Shown: piece by piece, positions 9,871-19,441 of the stretch
Position numbering within the stretch: position 1 is the stretch's first letter
How the letters are laid out: the number at the start of each line of letters is the position of its first letter
Assembly (NCBI RefSeq): GCF_030295425.1
Contig: NZ_AP027081.1
Location: 2,456,001 to 2,520,000 of the forward strand
Direction: 5' to 3'
DNA: 64,000 nucleotides
Origin: Mesoterricola sediminis
GTDB taxonomy: Bacteria > Acidobacteriota > Holophagae > Holophagales > Holophagaceae
Translations under genes and position numbers: made by a program
The notes under the pieces: generated by a model
Database searches by the model: none
Seen by the model: only the letters and a program-made list of their open reading frames with translations
What the model was told of the DNA's origin: nothing

Positions 9871-9976
9871 GGCATGTCCTCTGTCAACACTGATTTCGGA
9901 TCGCTGGTCCATCCGACAGTATGGCAGAGCCCACCCTCATGGAAAGAGGTAGGGGCGGCCCGGGCCTTTCAGCGGG

Positions 9977-11167
9977 TCAGGAGACGGGCGGCTGGAGGCG
10001 TTCCCGCCCCAGGGTGTAGCGTTCCAGGCGCGCGGGATCGAGGGTGACGCCGGTGCCCGGGCCCCCGGGCAGCGCGATCCAGCCGCCGGGGCCCAGCACG
10101 ACGGGGGGATCGGCGATGTCCTCGCGGAAATAGCGGCGCGTCTCGGAGGTGTCGCCGGGCAGGGTGAAGCCGGGCAGGGTCTGGAGGTGGAGGTTGAGGG
10201 CCCGGCCCAGGCCGGTCTCGTCCATGCCGCCCGACCACACGGGCACGCCCCGCGCCGCGCAGAGGGCGGCGATGCGGGCCGATTCAACCAGGCCGCCGAC
10301 CCGCCCCTGCTTGATGTTGAGGATGCGGCAGGCGTCCAGGTGCAGGGCCGCTTCCGCGTCGTCCAGGCTGTGGATGGACTCGTCCAGGCACAGGGGGGTC
10401 TTCAGGCGGGGTTGCAGGCGAGCGTGCTGCACGATGTCGTGGTAGCCCAGGGGCTGTTCGATCATGGTCAGGGCGAAGGCGTCCAGCTCGGCGAGGTGGT
10501 CCGCGTCCGCCAGGCTGTAGTCGCCGTTGGCGTCCGCCATGAGGGGGAGGTCGGGGAACCGCTCGCGCACGGCGGCCACCCAGGCCACGTCCTGCCCCCG
10601 CTGGATCTTCAGCTTGACCCGGTGGTACCCCTGCTCGACCGCCTCTTCCACCTTGGCCAGGAGGTCCGGGAGGGTGGGCCGGAGGCCGATGCTGATGCCC
10701 GACGGGATGGGCCGCGCCGGCTGGCCCAGCAGGGCGTGGAGGGGCAGGCCCTTGCGGCGGGCGATGAGATCGAGGAAAGCGTTCTCGACCGTGGCCTTGG
10801 CCATCTCGTTGCCCCGCACGCGCCGCCAGCTCAGCAGCAGCTCCCCCAGGGTGCGCCCGGGCCGGGCCTCGGGCAGGAGGAAGGCCTGGATGAGGTGCCG
10901 GGCGGTGACCGTCGTCTCGCCCGCGTAGTAGGGGTCGGGATCGGCGACGCACTCGCCCCAGCCGACCGCCCCGTCCTGCTCCAGGCGCAGGAGGAGGGCC
11001 TCCTTCACCGCCCAGGAGGCCACGCTGGTGCCGAAGGGCTCCACGAACGGGACGCTCACGAGGACCGCATCCACCCGGTCCAGGGGCCCCAGGGGCTCCT
11101 CCAGGAGGGACTGAAAATTTTTGCTCAGCCCCAAGCAAAGAGTTTCAATGTCCGCGCTTTGTGCCAT
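9977..11167 (-). CDS. menC: o-Succinylbenzoate synthase, enolase superfamily class II (MenC/NSAR type)
   Basis: 396 residues from the ATG at 11167. Muconate-lactonizing-type enolase motifs are complete: acid/base Lys pair in RVKLKIQRG, metal ligands in MADANGDY, IEQPL and CLDES, second Lys in NIKQGRVGG, and SGGMDETGLGRA. These fit OSBS of menaquinone synthesis; class II members can also be N-succinylamino-acid racemases, so the second activity is possible. The first 25-30 residues look unlike the family, which normally begins near DRVDAVLVSVPF. The true start may therefore be internal; a GGAGG-like site lies near 11100. No other men gene is nearby. Confidence 0.82.
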   Translation of the reverse strand: MAQSADIETLCLGLSKNFQSLLEEPLGPLDRVDAVLVSVPFVEPFGTSVASWAVKEALLLRLEQDGAVGWGECVADPDPYYAGETTVTARHLIQAFLLPEARPGRTLGELLLSWRRVRGNEMAKATVENAFLDLIARRKGLPLHALLGQPARPIPSGISIGLRPTLPDLLAKVEEAVEQGYHRVKLKIQRGQDVAWVAAVRERFPDLPLMADANGDYSLADADHLAELDAFALTMIEQPLGYHDIVQHARLQPRLKTPLCLDESIHSLDDAEAALHLDACRILNIKQGRVGGLVESARIAALCAARGVPVWSGGMDETGLGRALNLHLQTLPGFTLPGDTSETRRYFREDIADPPVVLGPGGWIALPGGPGTGVTLDPARLERYTLGRERLQPPVS

Positions 11168-11196
11168 GATGAAGTCTATACCCGTTCATCCCTTGC

Positions 11197-11214
11197 CGCG
11201 GCCATGGGGCCGCG
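11197..11214 (+). promoter_or_regulatory. Short GC-rich hairpin in 5' leader of the P-loop gene
   Basis: Stem CGCGGCC / GGCCGCG with loop ATGG, 22 bp before the ATG at 11237, between the divergent menC and P-loop genes. It could modulate leader structure; the function is not shown. Confidence 0.3.
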
Positions 11215-11236
11215 TATTTCGTACATAGGACACCGA

Positions 11237-12226
11237 ATGACCGCCACGTTCCTGGACACCCTCCTTCTCTTCTCCCTCCCGGCCTCGGGCAAGTCCGAGA
11301 TGCGCCGGTACCTGGGCAGCCTCACCCCCGAACAGTGCCGCGAAGACTTCGGCATGGGCCCCACCCTCCAGCTCGACGACTACCCGTACGTGCACCTGAT
11401 GCACCGCATCGACGACGAGCTCCTGGCCCGCGGCTACGGCTACAAGTTCTACTGGGGCCCCAACCGTCCCTTCCAGGACGACTGGACCTGGGCGATGCTC
11501 ATCGAGCTGCTCAACGAGGATTACGCCAACCTGCGCAAGGGCGCCCACGTGGAGGCCGCCAGCGCCGCCCAGCTCCTCTTCGACCGCATGGACGCGGCCC
11601 GGGTCAAGGCCGGCATGCTGGAGACCCTCGGCGACATCCCCTGGCGGGTGCGCAAGGCCATCGGCGAGGCCCTGGAGCAGGAGTGCCGCGCCGAGCTCGA
11701 CGCCCTGAACCGCCAGAACGCCCTCGGGACCGAAGGCAAGACCATCGTCATCGAGGCCGCCCGCGGCGGCGCCAATGGCTCGGCCTTCCCCCTCTGCCCC
11801 CCCCACGGCTACGCCGCCGCCTTCCAGCACCTCAGCCCCGAAATCCTGGACCGCTCCAGCCTCATGTACATCTGGGTCGAGCCCTGGCAGAGCCGCCAGA
11901 AGAACATCGAGCGTGGCCTTCCCGACGGCCAGGGCAGCATCCTGAACCACAGCGTCCCCATGGAGGTGATGCTGGGCCAGTACGGCTGCGACGACATGGC
12001 CTACCTGCTCGAGCAGAGCGACCGGCCCGGCACCATCCGCGTCGACCGCATCGTGGAGGAGGGCGGCCGCTACGTCACCCGCACCTGGCACATCCCCGCC
12101 GCCCGTTTCGACAACCGCAAGGACCTGACGACCTTCGTCCGGGCCCCCCGGGAAGCCTGGAAGGCCGAGGACGTGGCCGCCATCCACGGGGGCCTGAAGG
12201 AGACCTTCCGCCAGTTCGGACGCTAG
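11237..12226 (+). CDS. Conserved P-loop protein of unknown function
   Basis: 329 residues from the ATG at 11237; the open frame upstream overlaps menC in antisense and is not coding. The N-terminus LLLFSLPASGKSEMRRYLG resembles a Walker A / kinase P-loop (PASGKS in place of GxxxxGKS) after a hydrophobic strand. Other recognisable stretches are LQLDDYPYVHLMHRID, FYWGPNRPFQDDWTW, IVIEAARGGANGSAFPL and YIWVEPWQSRQKN. This looks like a nucleotide-binding enzyme, perhaps kinase-like, but I do not recognise the family. A multi-pass membrane protein begins 4 bp after its stop, so the two form an operon and probably work together. Confidence 0.75.
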   Translation: MTATFLDTLLLFSLPASGKSEMRRYLGSLTPEQCREDFGMGPTLQLDDYPYVHLMHRIDDELLARGYGYKFYWGPNRPFQDDWTWAMLIELLNEDYANLRKGAHVEAASAAQLLFDRMDAARVKAGMLETLGDIPWRVRKAIGEALEQECRAELDALNRQNALGTEGKTIVIEAARGGANGSAFPLCPPHGYAAAFQHLSPEILDRSSLMYIWVEPWQSRQKNIERGLPDGQGSILNHSVPMEVMLGQYGCDDMAYLLEQSDRPGTIRVDRIVEEGGRYVTRTWHIPAARFDNRKDLTTFVRAPREAWKAEDVAAIHGGLKETFRQFGR

Positions 12227-12230
12227 TCCC

Positions 12231-13328
12231 ATGTGGAAGACAGCCGAAGGCAGCACCGAACGCCTCCTGCAGCTCTGCACGGGGTACTTCCTCCTCTATA
12301 TCGTCACCGGCCTGGTGGTGAAGGCCTTCACGGGGTCCCCCGTGACCCCCCTGGGCACCCCCCGCATGAACGACATCGCCTTCCTGGGCTACAACACCCT
12401 GGGGGCGAACCTGACCTGCCTGATCCCGGCCGTCGTCCTGGGCTGGTGGCGCATGAAGTCCGTGCGCCCCATCCGGGTCGGGGGCGTGGAGGTCCCCTCG
12501 GAGCTCCTCTACATCATCCCCAGCGGCATCTGCACGGCGGTGGTGATCCCGACCACGACGCTGATGTACACCCTGCCCATCTCCGTGATGGTCGCCATGG
12601 TGATCATGCGCGCCTCCGTCATCGTCATCGGCCGGGCCGTGGACGGCATCCAGATCGCCCAGGGCATCCTCCAGCGGCGGATCTACTGGGAGGAGAACGC
12701 CGCGGTGGTCTTCGCGGTGCTGGCGGCCTGCATCGAGCTCTTCGGGCCGCACACGGGGGGCTTCGCCTTCCTGCGGAACCGGGCCGCGGTCGTGATCTTC
12801 TCCAGCTACATCACGTCGTACGCCATCCGCATCTACATCATGAACTACTACAAGAACACCCGGCCCAAGGGCGCGCCCCTGGACAACCGGGCCTTCTTCG
12901 CCGTGGAGCAGATCGCGGCGTCCGTCGCCATGGTGCTCATGGCCCTGGCGGTCTTCCACGGCCCCAAGGTCTTCCCCTCCTGGGCGGACGTGCGCCAGGT
13001 GTCCGATTTCATCGGCTCCATCCAGACCCCGGCCCCCGGCTGGCTCTGGGCCTCCCTCTCCGGCATCTCCTTCGGCCTGGTGGCCTTCTTCTCCGTCTTC
13101 ATCTTCATGTTCAAGGGACGGACGGCCACCTTCACGGGCCTCATCAATCGCCTGACCAGCCTGGTCGCCGGCACTGCCGCCACCCTCCTGGGCCACTGGT
13201 TCTTCGGGAGCCGGTTCCCCAGCCTCCAGAACTGGATCAGCCTGGGCTTCGTGCTCGTGGCCGTCTTCTTCCTGGCCCGGGCCGAGAAGCGCCGAGCCGC
13301 CGAGCTGAAGCGGGAAAAGGAGATCTGA
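12231..13328 (+). CDS. Multi-pass inner-membrane protein of unknown function
   Basis: 365 residues with about eight to ten hydrophobic segments, e.g. LLQLCTGYFLLYIVTGLVV, LTCLIPAVVLGWW, AVVFAVLAACIELF, IAASVAMVLMALAVF, FGLVAFFSVFIFMF and ISLGFVLVAVFFLA, and a charged cytoplasmic tail (RAEKRRAAELKREKEI). The layout is transporter-like (drug/metabolite-type), but no family signature is clear. It starts 4 bp after the P-loop gene and the pair ends in a strong terminator, so it is a compact two-gene operon. Nothing indicates a substrate. Confidence 0.75.
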   Translation: MWKTAEGSTERLLQLCTGYFLLYIVTGLVVKAFTGSPVTPLGTPRMNDIAFLGYNTLGANLTCLIPAVVLGWWRMKSVRPIRVGGVEVPSELLYIIPSGICTAVVIPTTTLMYTLPISVMVAMVIMRASVIVIGRAVDGIQIAQGILQRRIYWEENAAVVFAVLAACIELFGPHTGGFAFLRNRAAVVIFSSYITSYAIRIYIMNYYKNTRPKGAPLDNRAFFAVEQIAASVAMVLMALAVFHGPKVFPSWADVRQVSDFIGSIQTPAPGWLWASLSGISFGLVAFFSVFIFMFKGRTATFTGLINRLTSLVAGTAATLLGHWFFGSRFPSLQNWISLGFVLVAVFFLARAEKRRAAELKREKEI

Positions 13329-13356
13329 GCCGGGAGCGGCCCGGTCCCGGTCCAGG

Positions 13357-13385
13357 AAGGCGCCTCGGGTTTCCGAGGCGCCTTT
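13357..13385 (+). terminator. Rho-independent terminator after the P-loop/membrane operon
   Basis: Perfect 12-bp stem AAGGCGCCTCGG / CCGAGGCGCCTT with loop GTTT, then T. It begins 28 bp after the stop of the membrane-protein gene. Confidence 0.85.
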
Positions 13386-13467
13386 GCGTTGCGGAGCGGA
13401 TGTCCGGCCGCTCCGGGTGGATCCGGAGGTTCGGGCAGGGGCGGCGGATCCCCGTTCGGCGCAGGCG

Positions 13468-16038
13468 TCAGCCCGCGGCGGCGGCCAGGGCCCGCTGGAG
13501 GACGGGGCCGTTGAAGGGCTTGGGGAGCAGGACCACGCCGGGGTGCTCCCCGACGAGCTCCCGGGCGATGCGGTCCGCCTTGCCCGTGATCAGGACGATG
13601 GGGAGGCCGGGCCGCGCCTGGCGCATGCGCGCGAGGGTGGCCGGGCCGCCCAGGCCGGGCATGTTGAGGTCCAGCAGGACGGCATCCCAGGCGCCCCCCG
13701 CCTCCAGGCGCGCCAGGGCCTCCTCGCCCCGGGAGGTGCAGACGCAGGCATGGCCGAGGCCTTCCAGGAGCTCCTCCAGGCCGCGCCGCACGAGCTCGTC
13801 GTCGTCCACCACCAGGAGCGACAGGGGGCGCCAGGCCGCGGCCGGCGGTTCCGCGGCCGCCGCGGCCGCCGCCTCCGGCGGGGGAAAGCGCAGGGTGACG
13901 CAGGTGCCGTGGCCGGGCTCGCTCCGGATCTCCACCTCGCCCTGGTGGGCGCGCATGACCCCGTAGACCATGGAGAGGCCCAGGCCGGTGCCCCGCCCCA
14001 CCTCCTTGGTGGTGAAGAAGGGGTCCATGGCCCGGCTGAGGACGTCGGCGTCCATGCCGCAGCCGGTGTCCGTGACCCGGGCCTCGACCCCGCCCCCGGG
14101 CAGGCTCGCGGTCTCCAGCCGGAGGGTCCCCTCCCCGCCCATGGCGTCCACGGCGTTCACGCACAGGTTCATGACGGCGTGGGACAGGGTGCCCGCGTCG
14201 CCCAGGATCGGCGCCAGGCCCGGCTCGAGGCGCAGGTCCAGGCGGACCCGCGCGAGGGTGGTCCGCTCCAGGAGCTGGGCCACTTCCTTCAGCACCGTGT
14301 TGAGGTCCAGCTCGGTCCGCTCCATGGGGGCCTGGCGGGCGAAGTTGAGGAGGCTCTTGACCATCTGCCCGCCCCGTTCCGCGGCCAGGGCGATGGTGCC
14401 GAAGGCCTTCCGGTCCCGGCTGTCCTCGGGGAGCTGCTCCTCGTGGGCGCTCGCCATCATGAGGATGGCGCCCAGGACGTTGTTCATGTCGTGGGCGATC
14501 CCGCCCGCCAGGCCGCCCAGGCTTTCGAGGCGCTGGCTCCCCGCGACCTGCCGCTCGAGGCGGCGCCGCTCCGCCTCCAGGCGCAGCCGCTGCCCGATGT
14601 CGCGCCCCACCCCCAGGACGCCGAGGAGTTCGCCGCCGGGGCCCATGATGGGCGTCCGCACCGTCTCCAGGGTCACCACCCGGCCGTCGGGGAAGGTCAG
14701 GGTCTCCTCGGCGGTCACGGGACCGCGCGCCACCACGGCCTGGAGATCGTTGGCCCGGAAGGCCTCGGCGGTGCCGGCGGGCAGGAGCGCCTCGTCCGTG
14801 CAGCCCAGGATGTCGCCCTCGGGACGCCCGACGAGGTCCTCGAACCTCAGGTTGCAGCCCCGGTAGCGGCCCAGGGCGTCCTTGTGCCAGACCAGGTCCG
14901 GGATGGTGTTGAGCAGGGTCCGGAGGTGCGCCGCGTGGCGCTCCTGGGCCGCCTCCGCCCGGGACCGCTCGCCGACCTCCTCCACGAGCCGCGCCTTGGC
15001 CGCCTCCAGGTCCAGGGTCCGGGCCTCCACCCGGGCCTCCAGGTCCGTGAGGGCCGCGGCCAGGTCCCTGTCCAGGAGAACCTGGCGCCAGAGGAGGGGC
15101 ACGAGGATCCCCGCCAGGGCCAGGGCCTGGATCCCCGAATCGGCGGGGTGCCGCAGGTGGTGCGCGAGCACCTGGACGCAGGCCAGCACGAAGGCCGCGT
15201 ACGGCAGCTGGTTCCAGGCCAGGGCGGGCCGCTCCCGCGGCGTCGGCGGAGGCTCCACCGGGACGTTGGACCAGGCCGACAGGAAGGCCATGGAGGCGCT
15301 GGCCACCGTCACGAAGACCAGCGGCCCCTGGGCCCAGGCCTGGCCCTGGAACCGGTGGGCGTAGAGGACCGCCGCGAAGCCGCCGCCCCCCACCGCGTGC
15401 AGGATGTACCAGCCCAGGGGCCCCCGCCAGCGCGCGGGCCGGTCCGAGAGCAGGTAGAGGGAGATGCCCCCGAAGAGGCAGATGCGCAGGCTCGTGGTCA
15501 GGAACACGGTCCGCGCGAAGGGGGCTTGCCCCGCGAGCGCGGCCCAATCCACGGCCGACCAGAGGATGACCAGGATGGAGCTGCAGAAGATGGAGGCGCC
15601 GAGCCCGCTCTGGAGGGCCCGGCCGAGGGTCCTCCGCCGCCACGGCCAGGTGGCGAGGGCCAGCGCGCCGCAGACCTGGTAGAAGGCCGTCACCGAGAAC
15701 CAGAGGGGCTGCTTGTGCTCCGCCGCCCAGCCCAGGCTGGGGATGAGGAGGACGAGGACGCCCTGGAGGGCCATGCCCAGGCACGAGGCGGCGGTCCAGC
15801 GCCAGCCCGCGGCCTCGGCCGCGCTGCGCCGGGCCCGGTCCAGGGACGCGGCGGCCCCCGCGAGGGCGACGCCGAGGACCAGCGCGGCCGCGATCCGGAT
15901 GCCCCCCACCCGCGGAAGGGCCGCGGCCGCCGCCGCGCCGCCGCCCGCGAGCAGGGCCACGGCCGCCAGGGGCAGCGCGAGCGGCCTCGGGGCGGGGGCT
16001 TCGAAAGAGACTGAGTCCATGGGCGTCCCAACCAGCAT
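13468..16038 (-). CDS. Membrane hybrid histidine kinase (7-8 TM, PAS, HisKA, HATPase, REC)
   Basis: 856 residues. The first ~290 residues contain several hydrophobic segments, making a membrane sensor. A coiled coil (LTDLEARVEARTLDLEAAKARLVEEVGE) leads to a PAS domain at about 365-480 (LLNTIPDLVWHKDALGRYRGCN). The HisKA phospho-accepting His is near residue 516 in GGIAHDMNNV. ATPase boxes follow (NLCVNAVDAM, DTGCGMDADV, GRGTGLGLSMVYG), then a receiver domain from about 735 (LLVVDDDELVRRG, LLDLNMPG). An alternative start is the ATG at 16020. It is probably a sensor whose phosphoryl group passes to its own receiver; no DNA-binding output is nearby and the signal is unknown. Confidence 0.88.
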   Translation of the reverse strand: MLVGTPMDSVSFEAPAPRPLALPLAAVALLAGGGAAAAAALPRVGGIRIAAALVLGVALAGAAASLDRARRSAAEAAGWRWTAASCLGMALQGVLVLLIPSLGWAAEHKQPLWFSVTAFYQVCGALALATWPWRRRTLGRALQSGLGASIFCSSILVILWSAVDWAALAGQAPFARTVFLTTSLRICLFGGISLYLLSDRPARWRGPLGWYILHAVGGGGFAAVLYAHRFQGQAWAQGPLVFVTVASASMAFLSAWSNVPVEPPPTPRERPALAWNQLPYAAFVLACVQVLAHHLRHPADSGIQALALAGILVPLLWRQVLLDRDLAAALTDLEARVEARTLDLEAAKARLVEEVGERSRAEAAQERHAAHLRTLLNTIPDLVWHKDALGRYRGCNLRFEDLVGRPEGDILGCTDEALLPAGTAEAFRANDLQAVVARGPVTAEETLTFPDGRVVTLETVRTPIMGPGGELLGVLGVGRDIGQRLRLEAERRRLERQVAGSQRLESLGGLAGGIAHDMNNVLGAILMMASAHEEQLPEDSRDRKAFGTIALAAERGGQMVKSLLNFARQAPMERTELDLNTVLKEVAQLLERTTLARVRLDLRLEPGLAPILGDAGTLSHAVMNLCVNAVDAMGGEGTLRLETASLPGGGVEARVTDTGCGMDADVLSRAMDPFFTTKEVGRGTGLGLSMVYGVMRAHQGEVEIRSEPGHGTCVTLRFPPPEAAAAAAAEPPAAAWRPLSLLVVDDDELVRRGLEELLEGLGHACVCTSRGEEALARLEAGGAWDAVLLDLNMPGLGGPATLARMRQARPGLPIVLITGKADRIARELVGEHPGVVLLPKPFNGPVLQRALAAAAG

Positions 16039-16118
16039 ACCCGCCCTGGCCCGGAGCGCCAGGACCTTGCGGACTTGGCGAACTCAACGGTCCGCGCGGC
16101 GCGCGGGCCCCGGCCCCG

Positions 16119-17465
16119 TCAGTGGGCGGCGCCGGACTGGGGGCGGGCCCGCCAGATGGTGGTCATGATGGCCGCGCCGATGAGGCTGAAAGGGATGATG
16201 CAGCCCGCCCACACCCAGGCGTGGGCCGGCGCGTGGCCCGGCGCGGCGGAGCCGTCCCAGCCCCAGGTGCGCAGCACCCAGCCCAGGCCGAAGCCGGTCA
16301 GGCCGGAGCCGATGTACTGGATGCCGTCCAGGGCCCCCGCCACGGTGGCCGCGGCCTTGCGGCCGCCGAAGTCCATGGAGGCGGTGCCGCTGAGCATGCC
16401 GTGGACGCCGAAGATGAACATGGCCGCCAGGCCCAGCAGGACGATGGCCCAGATCTGGCCGCCGTGGGTCCCGCGGCCCAGGGCCATCCCGAGCAGGCAG
16501 AGCATGACGACCTGCACCAGGTAGAAGATGAACGCGACGGGGGGCCGGCGGCTCTGGAAGAGCTTGTCGCTCATCCAGCCGCAGAGGAGGCCGCCGAAGA
16601 TGCCGCCCAGCATGAAGGAGACCCCGGTGGCCCCGAAGAGGGTGGCCCGCTTGGAGAGGTGGTACACCTCGTCCAGGTACTCCGTGAAGTAGAGCATCAC
16701 GCCCTGGCGCACGAAGCCCGTGCAGAACTCGGCGAAGATGAGGGCCACGATGACCGGGTTGCCGATCACCTTGCCCAGCAGCTCCTTCATGGGGAGGGGC
16801 TTGTCCTCGGCCAGATGGGCGCCGCTGCCGTCGCCGGTGTCGAAGTCCGGGTGCCCGGCGTGGCTGGGCCGGTTCCGCACCAGCAGGTAGTCCACGAAGG
16901 CCATGAGGCCCATGGCGCCCACGGGCACGAACCAGATCACGGTCCAGCTGCTGAACCGCGCCAGGAGCCAGGCTCCCACCGTCGTCGCCAGGAAGTACCC
17001 GGAGCTGATCATCACCCCGAAGATGCCGCCGAACACCCCGCGCTCCCGCACGTGGAACCAGGTGCTGTTCACCTTGACCACGGACAGGGCGCCGAAGCTC
17101 TGGAAGTACATGTTGAGGCTCCAGAGGAGGCTCATGGATACGAGGAGGCGGGCCGTCCAGCCGTTCAGGAAGAGGAAACCCACCGCCAGGTTGACGAGGG
17201 CCGCGCCCACGGCGCCCATGAGGATGGCCTTCCGGCCCCCGATGCGATCGGCCAAGGGCCCGTTGATGGCGACGGCCAGGCCGTACGTCCAGAAGCCGGC
17301 GGTGGCGATGATGCCCATCTGGGCCTTGTCGAGGTGGTACCAGGCCCCGATGTCGTTCTTGACGACATTGAAGTTGTACCGGCCCATGTACATGGTTGCG
17401 TAGGTCAAGCCAAGGGGGAACCAGTTCAGGAAGCGCCTGAACCGGTACGAGGGGGTGTGTTCCAT
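16119..17465 (-). CDS. MFS transporter, organophosphate:phosphate antiporter-like
   Basis: 448 residues with twelve predicted membrane helices. The start RFLNWFPLGLTYATMYMGRYNFNVVKND matches the GlpT/UhpT (OPA) family, with the conserved Arg in helix 1. NGPLADRIGGRKA is the MFS loop 2-3 signature. Characterised OPA members exchange glycerol-3-phosphate or sugar phosphates for inorganic phosphate, but the substrate here cannot be assigned. The gene stands between the hybrid kinase and the M48-like gene on the same strand, each separated by 80-165 bp, so it may have its own promoter. Confidence 0.82.
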   Translation of the reverse strand: MEHTPSYRFRRFLNWFPLGLTYATMYMGRYNFNVVKNDIGAWYHLDKAQMGIIATAGFWTYGLAVAINGPLADRIGGRKAILMGAVGAALVNLAVGFLFLNGWTARLLVSMSLLWSLNMYFQSFGALSVVKVNSTWFHVRERGVFGGIFGVMISSGYFLATTVGAWLLARFSSWTVIWFVPVGAMGLMAFVDYLLVRNRPSHAGHPDFDTGDGSGAHLAEDKPLPMKELLGKVIGNPVIVALIFAEFCTGFVRQGVMLYFTEYLDEVYHLSKRATLFGATGVSFMLGGIFGGLLCGWMSDKLFQSRRPPVAFIFYLVQVVMLCLLGMALGRGTHGGQIWAIVLLGLAAMFIFGVHGMLSGTASMDFGGRKAAATVAGALDGIQYIGSGLTGFGLGWVLRTWGWDGSAAPGHAPAHAWVWAGCIIPFSLIGAAIMTTIWRARPQSGAAH

Positions 17466-17629
17466 GCCATGCTCCGACTCCTTAGCTTAGCGAGCGGCTG
17501 GAACATTCATGTAAACAATCCCCCGTCCAGAAGGCCCGGCCCCCTCCGCGTTCGCAGCGGATCCACAGCGATTCCAGGTTCCTTTTTTCCAGATGGCCGC
17601 GTTGCGCGGGTTGGCTTCGCACCCTCCCC

Positions 17630-19441
17630 TCACCGGCGGAAGATGAGTCCTTCGGCCTTGCGCAGCTTCCCCTCGAAGCGGAGGAAATCGGCCCAGCCCA
17701 CCACCTGCACGAAGCCGGTGGCCTCCGGCGGGAAGGGGCAGACCGCCTGCAGGTGGCACTGGAAGGCCCGCCGCCGGCGGCCCAGGGGGTCCAGCCAGGC
17801 GCCCCGCATCCGCACCACGAGCAGCAGGACGGGGCGTTCGGTGGCGTAGTACACGGCCTTGCACACCAGGTGGGCCTCGCCGACGCGGGGATCGGCCTGG
17901 CACACCCGCAGGATCTCCCGCAACTCCGGCGGCGCGAAGGGATGGGGTTCCAGGGGATCCCCCAGGGAGGCGCCCTCCCGCTCGCGCCGGATGCGCTCCA
18001 CCAGCAGGGCGGCCCGGAGCCCACGGTCGGCCTCCCGGTCCGCACCGTCCTCGTCGCCCCGCTTCCGGAGCTGGTGGGCCAGCAGTTCGTGGCAGGCCGG
18101 CGCGAGGAGGGGGTCCAGGCGGAGCACCTCCTCGGCCTCCACGGCCGCATGGTGATCCCGGCCGCGCTGGAGGGCCCTGCGGGCGGCCAGGAAGGGACCC
18201 AGTCCGTCCAGGGGCCGGGAGGCCCGGTACATGCCCAGCAGGTGATCGAATTCGTGCCAGGGCGCATGGTCGAAGGCTTCGCACAGGTACGCGGGCGCAT
18301 CGGGGTGATCCGGGAAGGTGCCGCGCAGGTGCGCGGTTCGCGCCGCGAAGCGGTCGGCGGCCGCGGCCCGTTCCTGTTCCTGGAGGGCGAGGGCCTCGGC
18401 GATGCGCGCCCGCCAAGCCGCCTCCACCTCCTGCGCCAGCGCCGTGCCCGCCAGCAGCTCGAGGAAGGCCGGCGACGCCGGCGGCAGGGGCGCCTGGGGT
18501 TCCACCCCCAGGACCTGGAGCCTCAGGCGCAGGAGCGGAGGCGATTCCCGCTGGTACCCGTCCAGGGCCAGCTCGAGGAGACGGCCCGCCCCTTCGGGCA
18601 GCCGGCGGAGCCGTTCCAGGGCGTCCAGGTGGAGGTCCTCCGGCAGGCCCTCCCCCGTTTCCAGCCGCAGATCCCACCGGTCGAAGACCCGGCGCTTGAC
18701 CAGGGGCTGGAGGATGGCGAGCCTGCAAAGGGCCCGGCCCCAGGTGGCGGCGCCGTGCGCATCGGCGACGGTCCGGTCCGCCTGGACGAAGGACTGGGCG
18801 AGGAAGGGCTGGAAGGCGAGCAGGGCCCGCCGCGAGAACCAACGGACGACGACGAAGGCCCAGGGCTGCCAGCCCCCGGCCTGGGCCCGGTCCGTCTCCC
18901 GGCGCAGCACGCGGTACCAGAACGAGGCCAGGCGCTTGATCTGGAGGTTGAGCCAGCCGTTGAGATCGGACCAGAAGATGGTCTCCCAGGCCACCAGTGC
19001 CTGGAATTCCCGCAGGCTGAGGGCCAGCATGGGGAAGACCCCCACGTGCCAGTGGTAGCGGCACCATCCGAAAATGCCGCCGGCGGGCACCCCGGTCAGT
19101 TCCGCGGTGTAGGCGTCCGGAGCCAGGAGGACCCGGGGCTGCCGCGGCCCTTGCCAGGCCTGCCGGGCCTGGGCCAGGACGGCGAAGAGGCCGGGGGCCT
19201 CCTCCTCCGTGATCCCGCGCCCCGGGGGCCGGCGGAAGGTGGCGACGCAGGCGGCCAGGGCGGTCGACCCAAGGACCAGGAAGCTCACGCCCACAGGCCA
19301 AGCGATGAGCCGGAGCCATCCCGGGACCCGAACCAGGAGGGCCGAACCGACACCCAGGAGAAGGGCCATGCCCGCCAGGGGCGCCAGGGCCCCCAGGGTG
19401 AACAGGAGGGCGGAACGGAAGCGATCTTCAATCCAGCTCAA
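17630..19441 (-). CDS. M48-like membrane protein with degenerate zinc site
   Basis: 603 residues. Two membrane segments lie near the N-terminus (LLFTLGALAPLAGMALLLGV, LIAWPVGVSFLVLGSTALAAC). The following ~250 residues follow the layout of M48 peptidases: FPMLALSLREFQALVAWETIFW aligns with the helix that normally reads LSxxEFxAVLAHExGH, and VQADRTVADAHG with the later EADRxAAExxG. The HEXXH motif has become WETIF and the third zinc ligand Glu is replaced by Gln, so proteolysis is not expected. The C-terminal half is helical with TPR-like character (HHAAVEAEEVLRLDPLLAPA). It may act as a scaffold or regulator; the role is unknown. Confidence 0.6.
   Translation of the reverse strand: MSWIEDRFRSALLFTLGALAPLAGMALLLGVGSALLVRVPGWLRLIAWPVGVSFLVLGSTALAACVATFRRPPGRGITEEEAPGLFAVLAQARQAWQGPRQPRVLLAPDAYTAELTGVPAGGIFGWCRYHWHVGVFPMLALSLREFQALVAWETIFWSDLNGWLNLQIKRLASFWYRVLRRETDRAQAGGWQPWAFVVVRWFSRRALLAFQPFLAQSFVQADRTVADAHGAATWGRALCRLAILQPLVKRRVFDRWDLRLETGEGLPEDLHLDALERLRRLPEGAGRLLELALDGYQRESPPLLRLRLQVLGVEPQAPLPPASPAFLELLAGTALAQEVEAAWRARIAEALALQEQERAAAADRFAARTAHLRGTFPDHPDAPAYLCEAFDHAPWHEFDHLLGMYRASRPLDGLGPFLAARRALQRGRDHHAAVEAEEVLRLDPLLAPACHELLAHQLRKRGDEDGADREADRGLRAALLVERIRREREGASLGDPLEPHPFAPPELREILRVCQADPRVGEAHLVCKAVYYATERPVLLLVVRMRGAWLDPLGRRRRAFQCHLQAVCPFPPEATGFVQVVGWADFLRFEGKLRKAEGLIFRR

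Noticed and set aside
10187..11236. N-terminal extension of the P-loop gene across menC
   Set aside because: The extra 350 codons are antisense to menC and lack domain features; the ATG at 11237 opens the conserved part.
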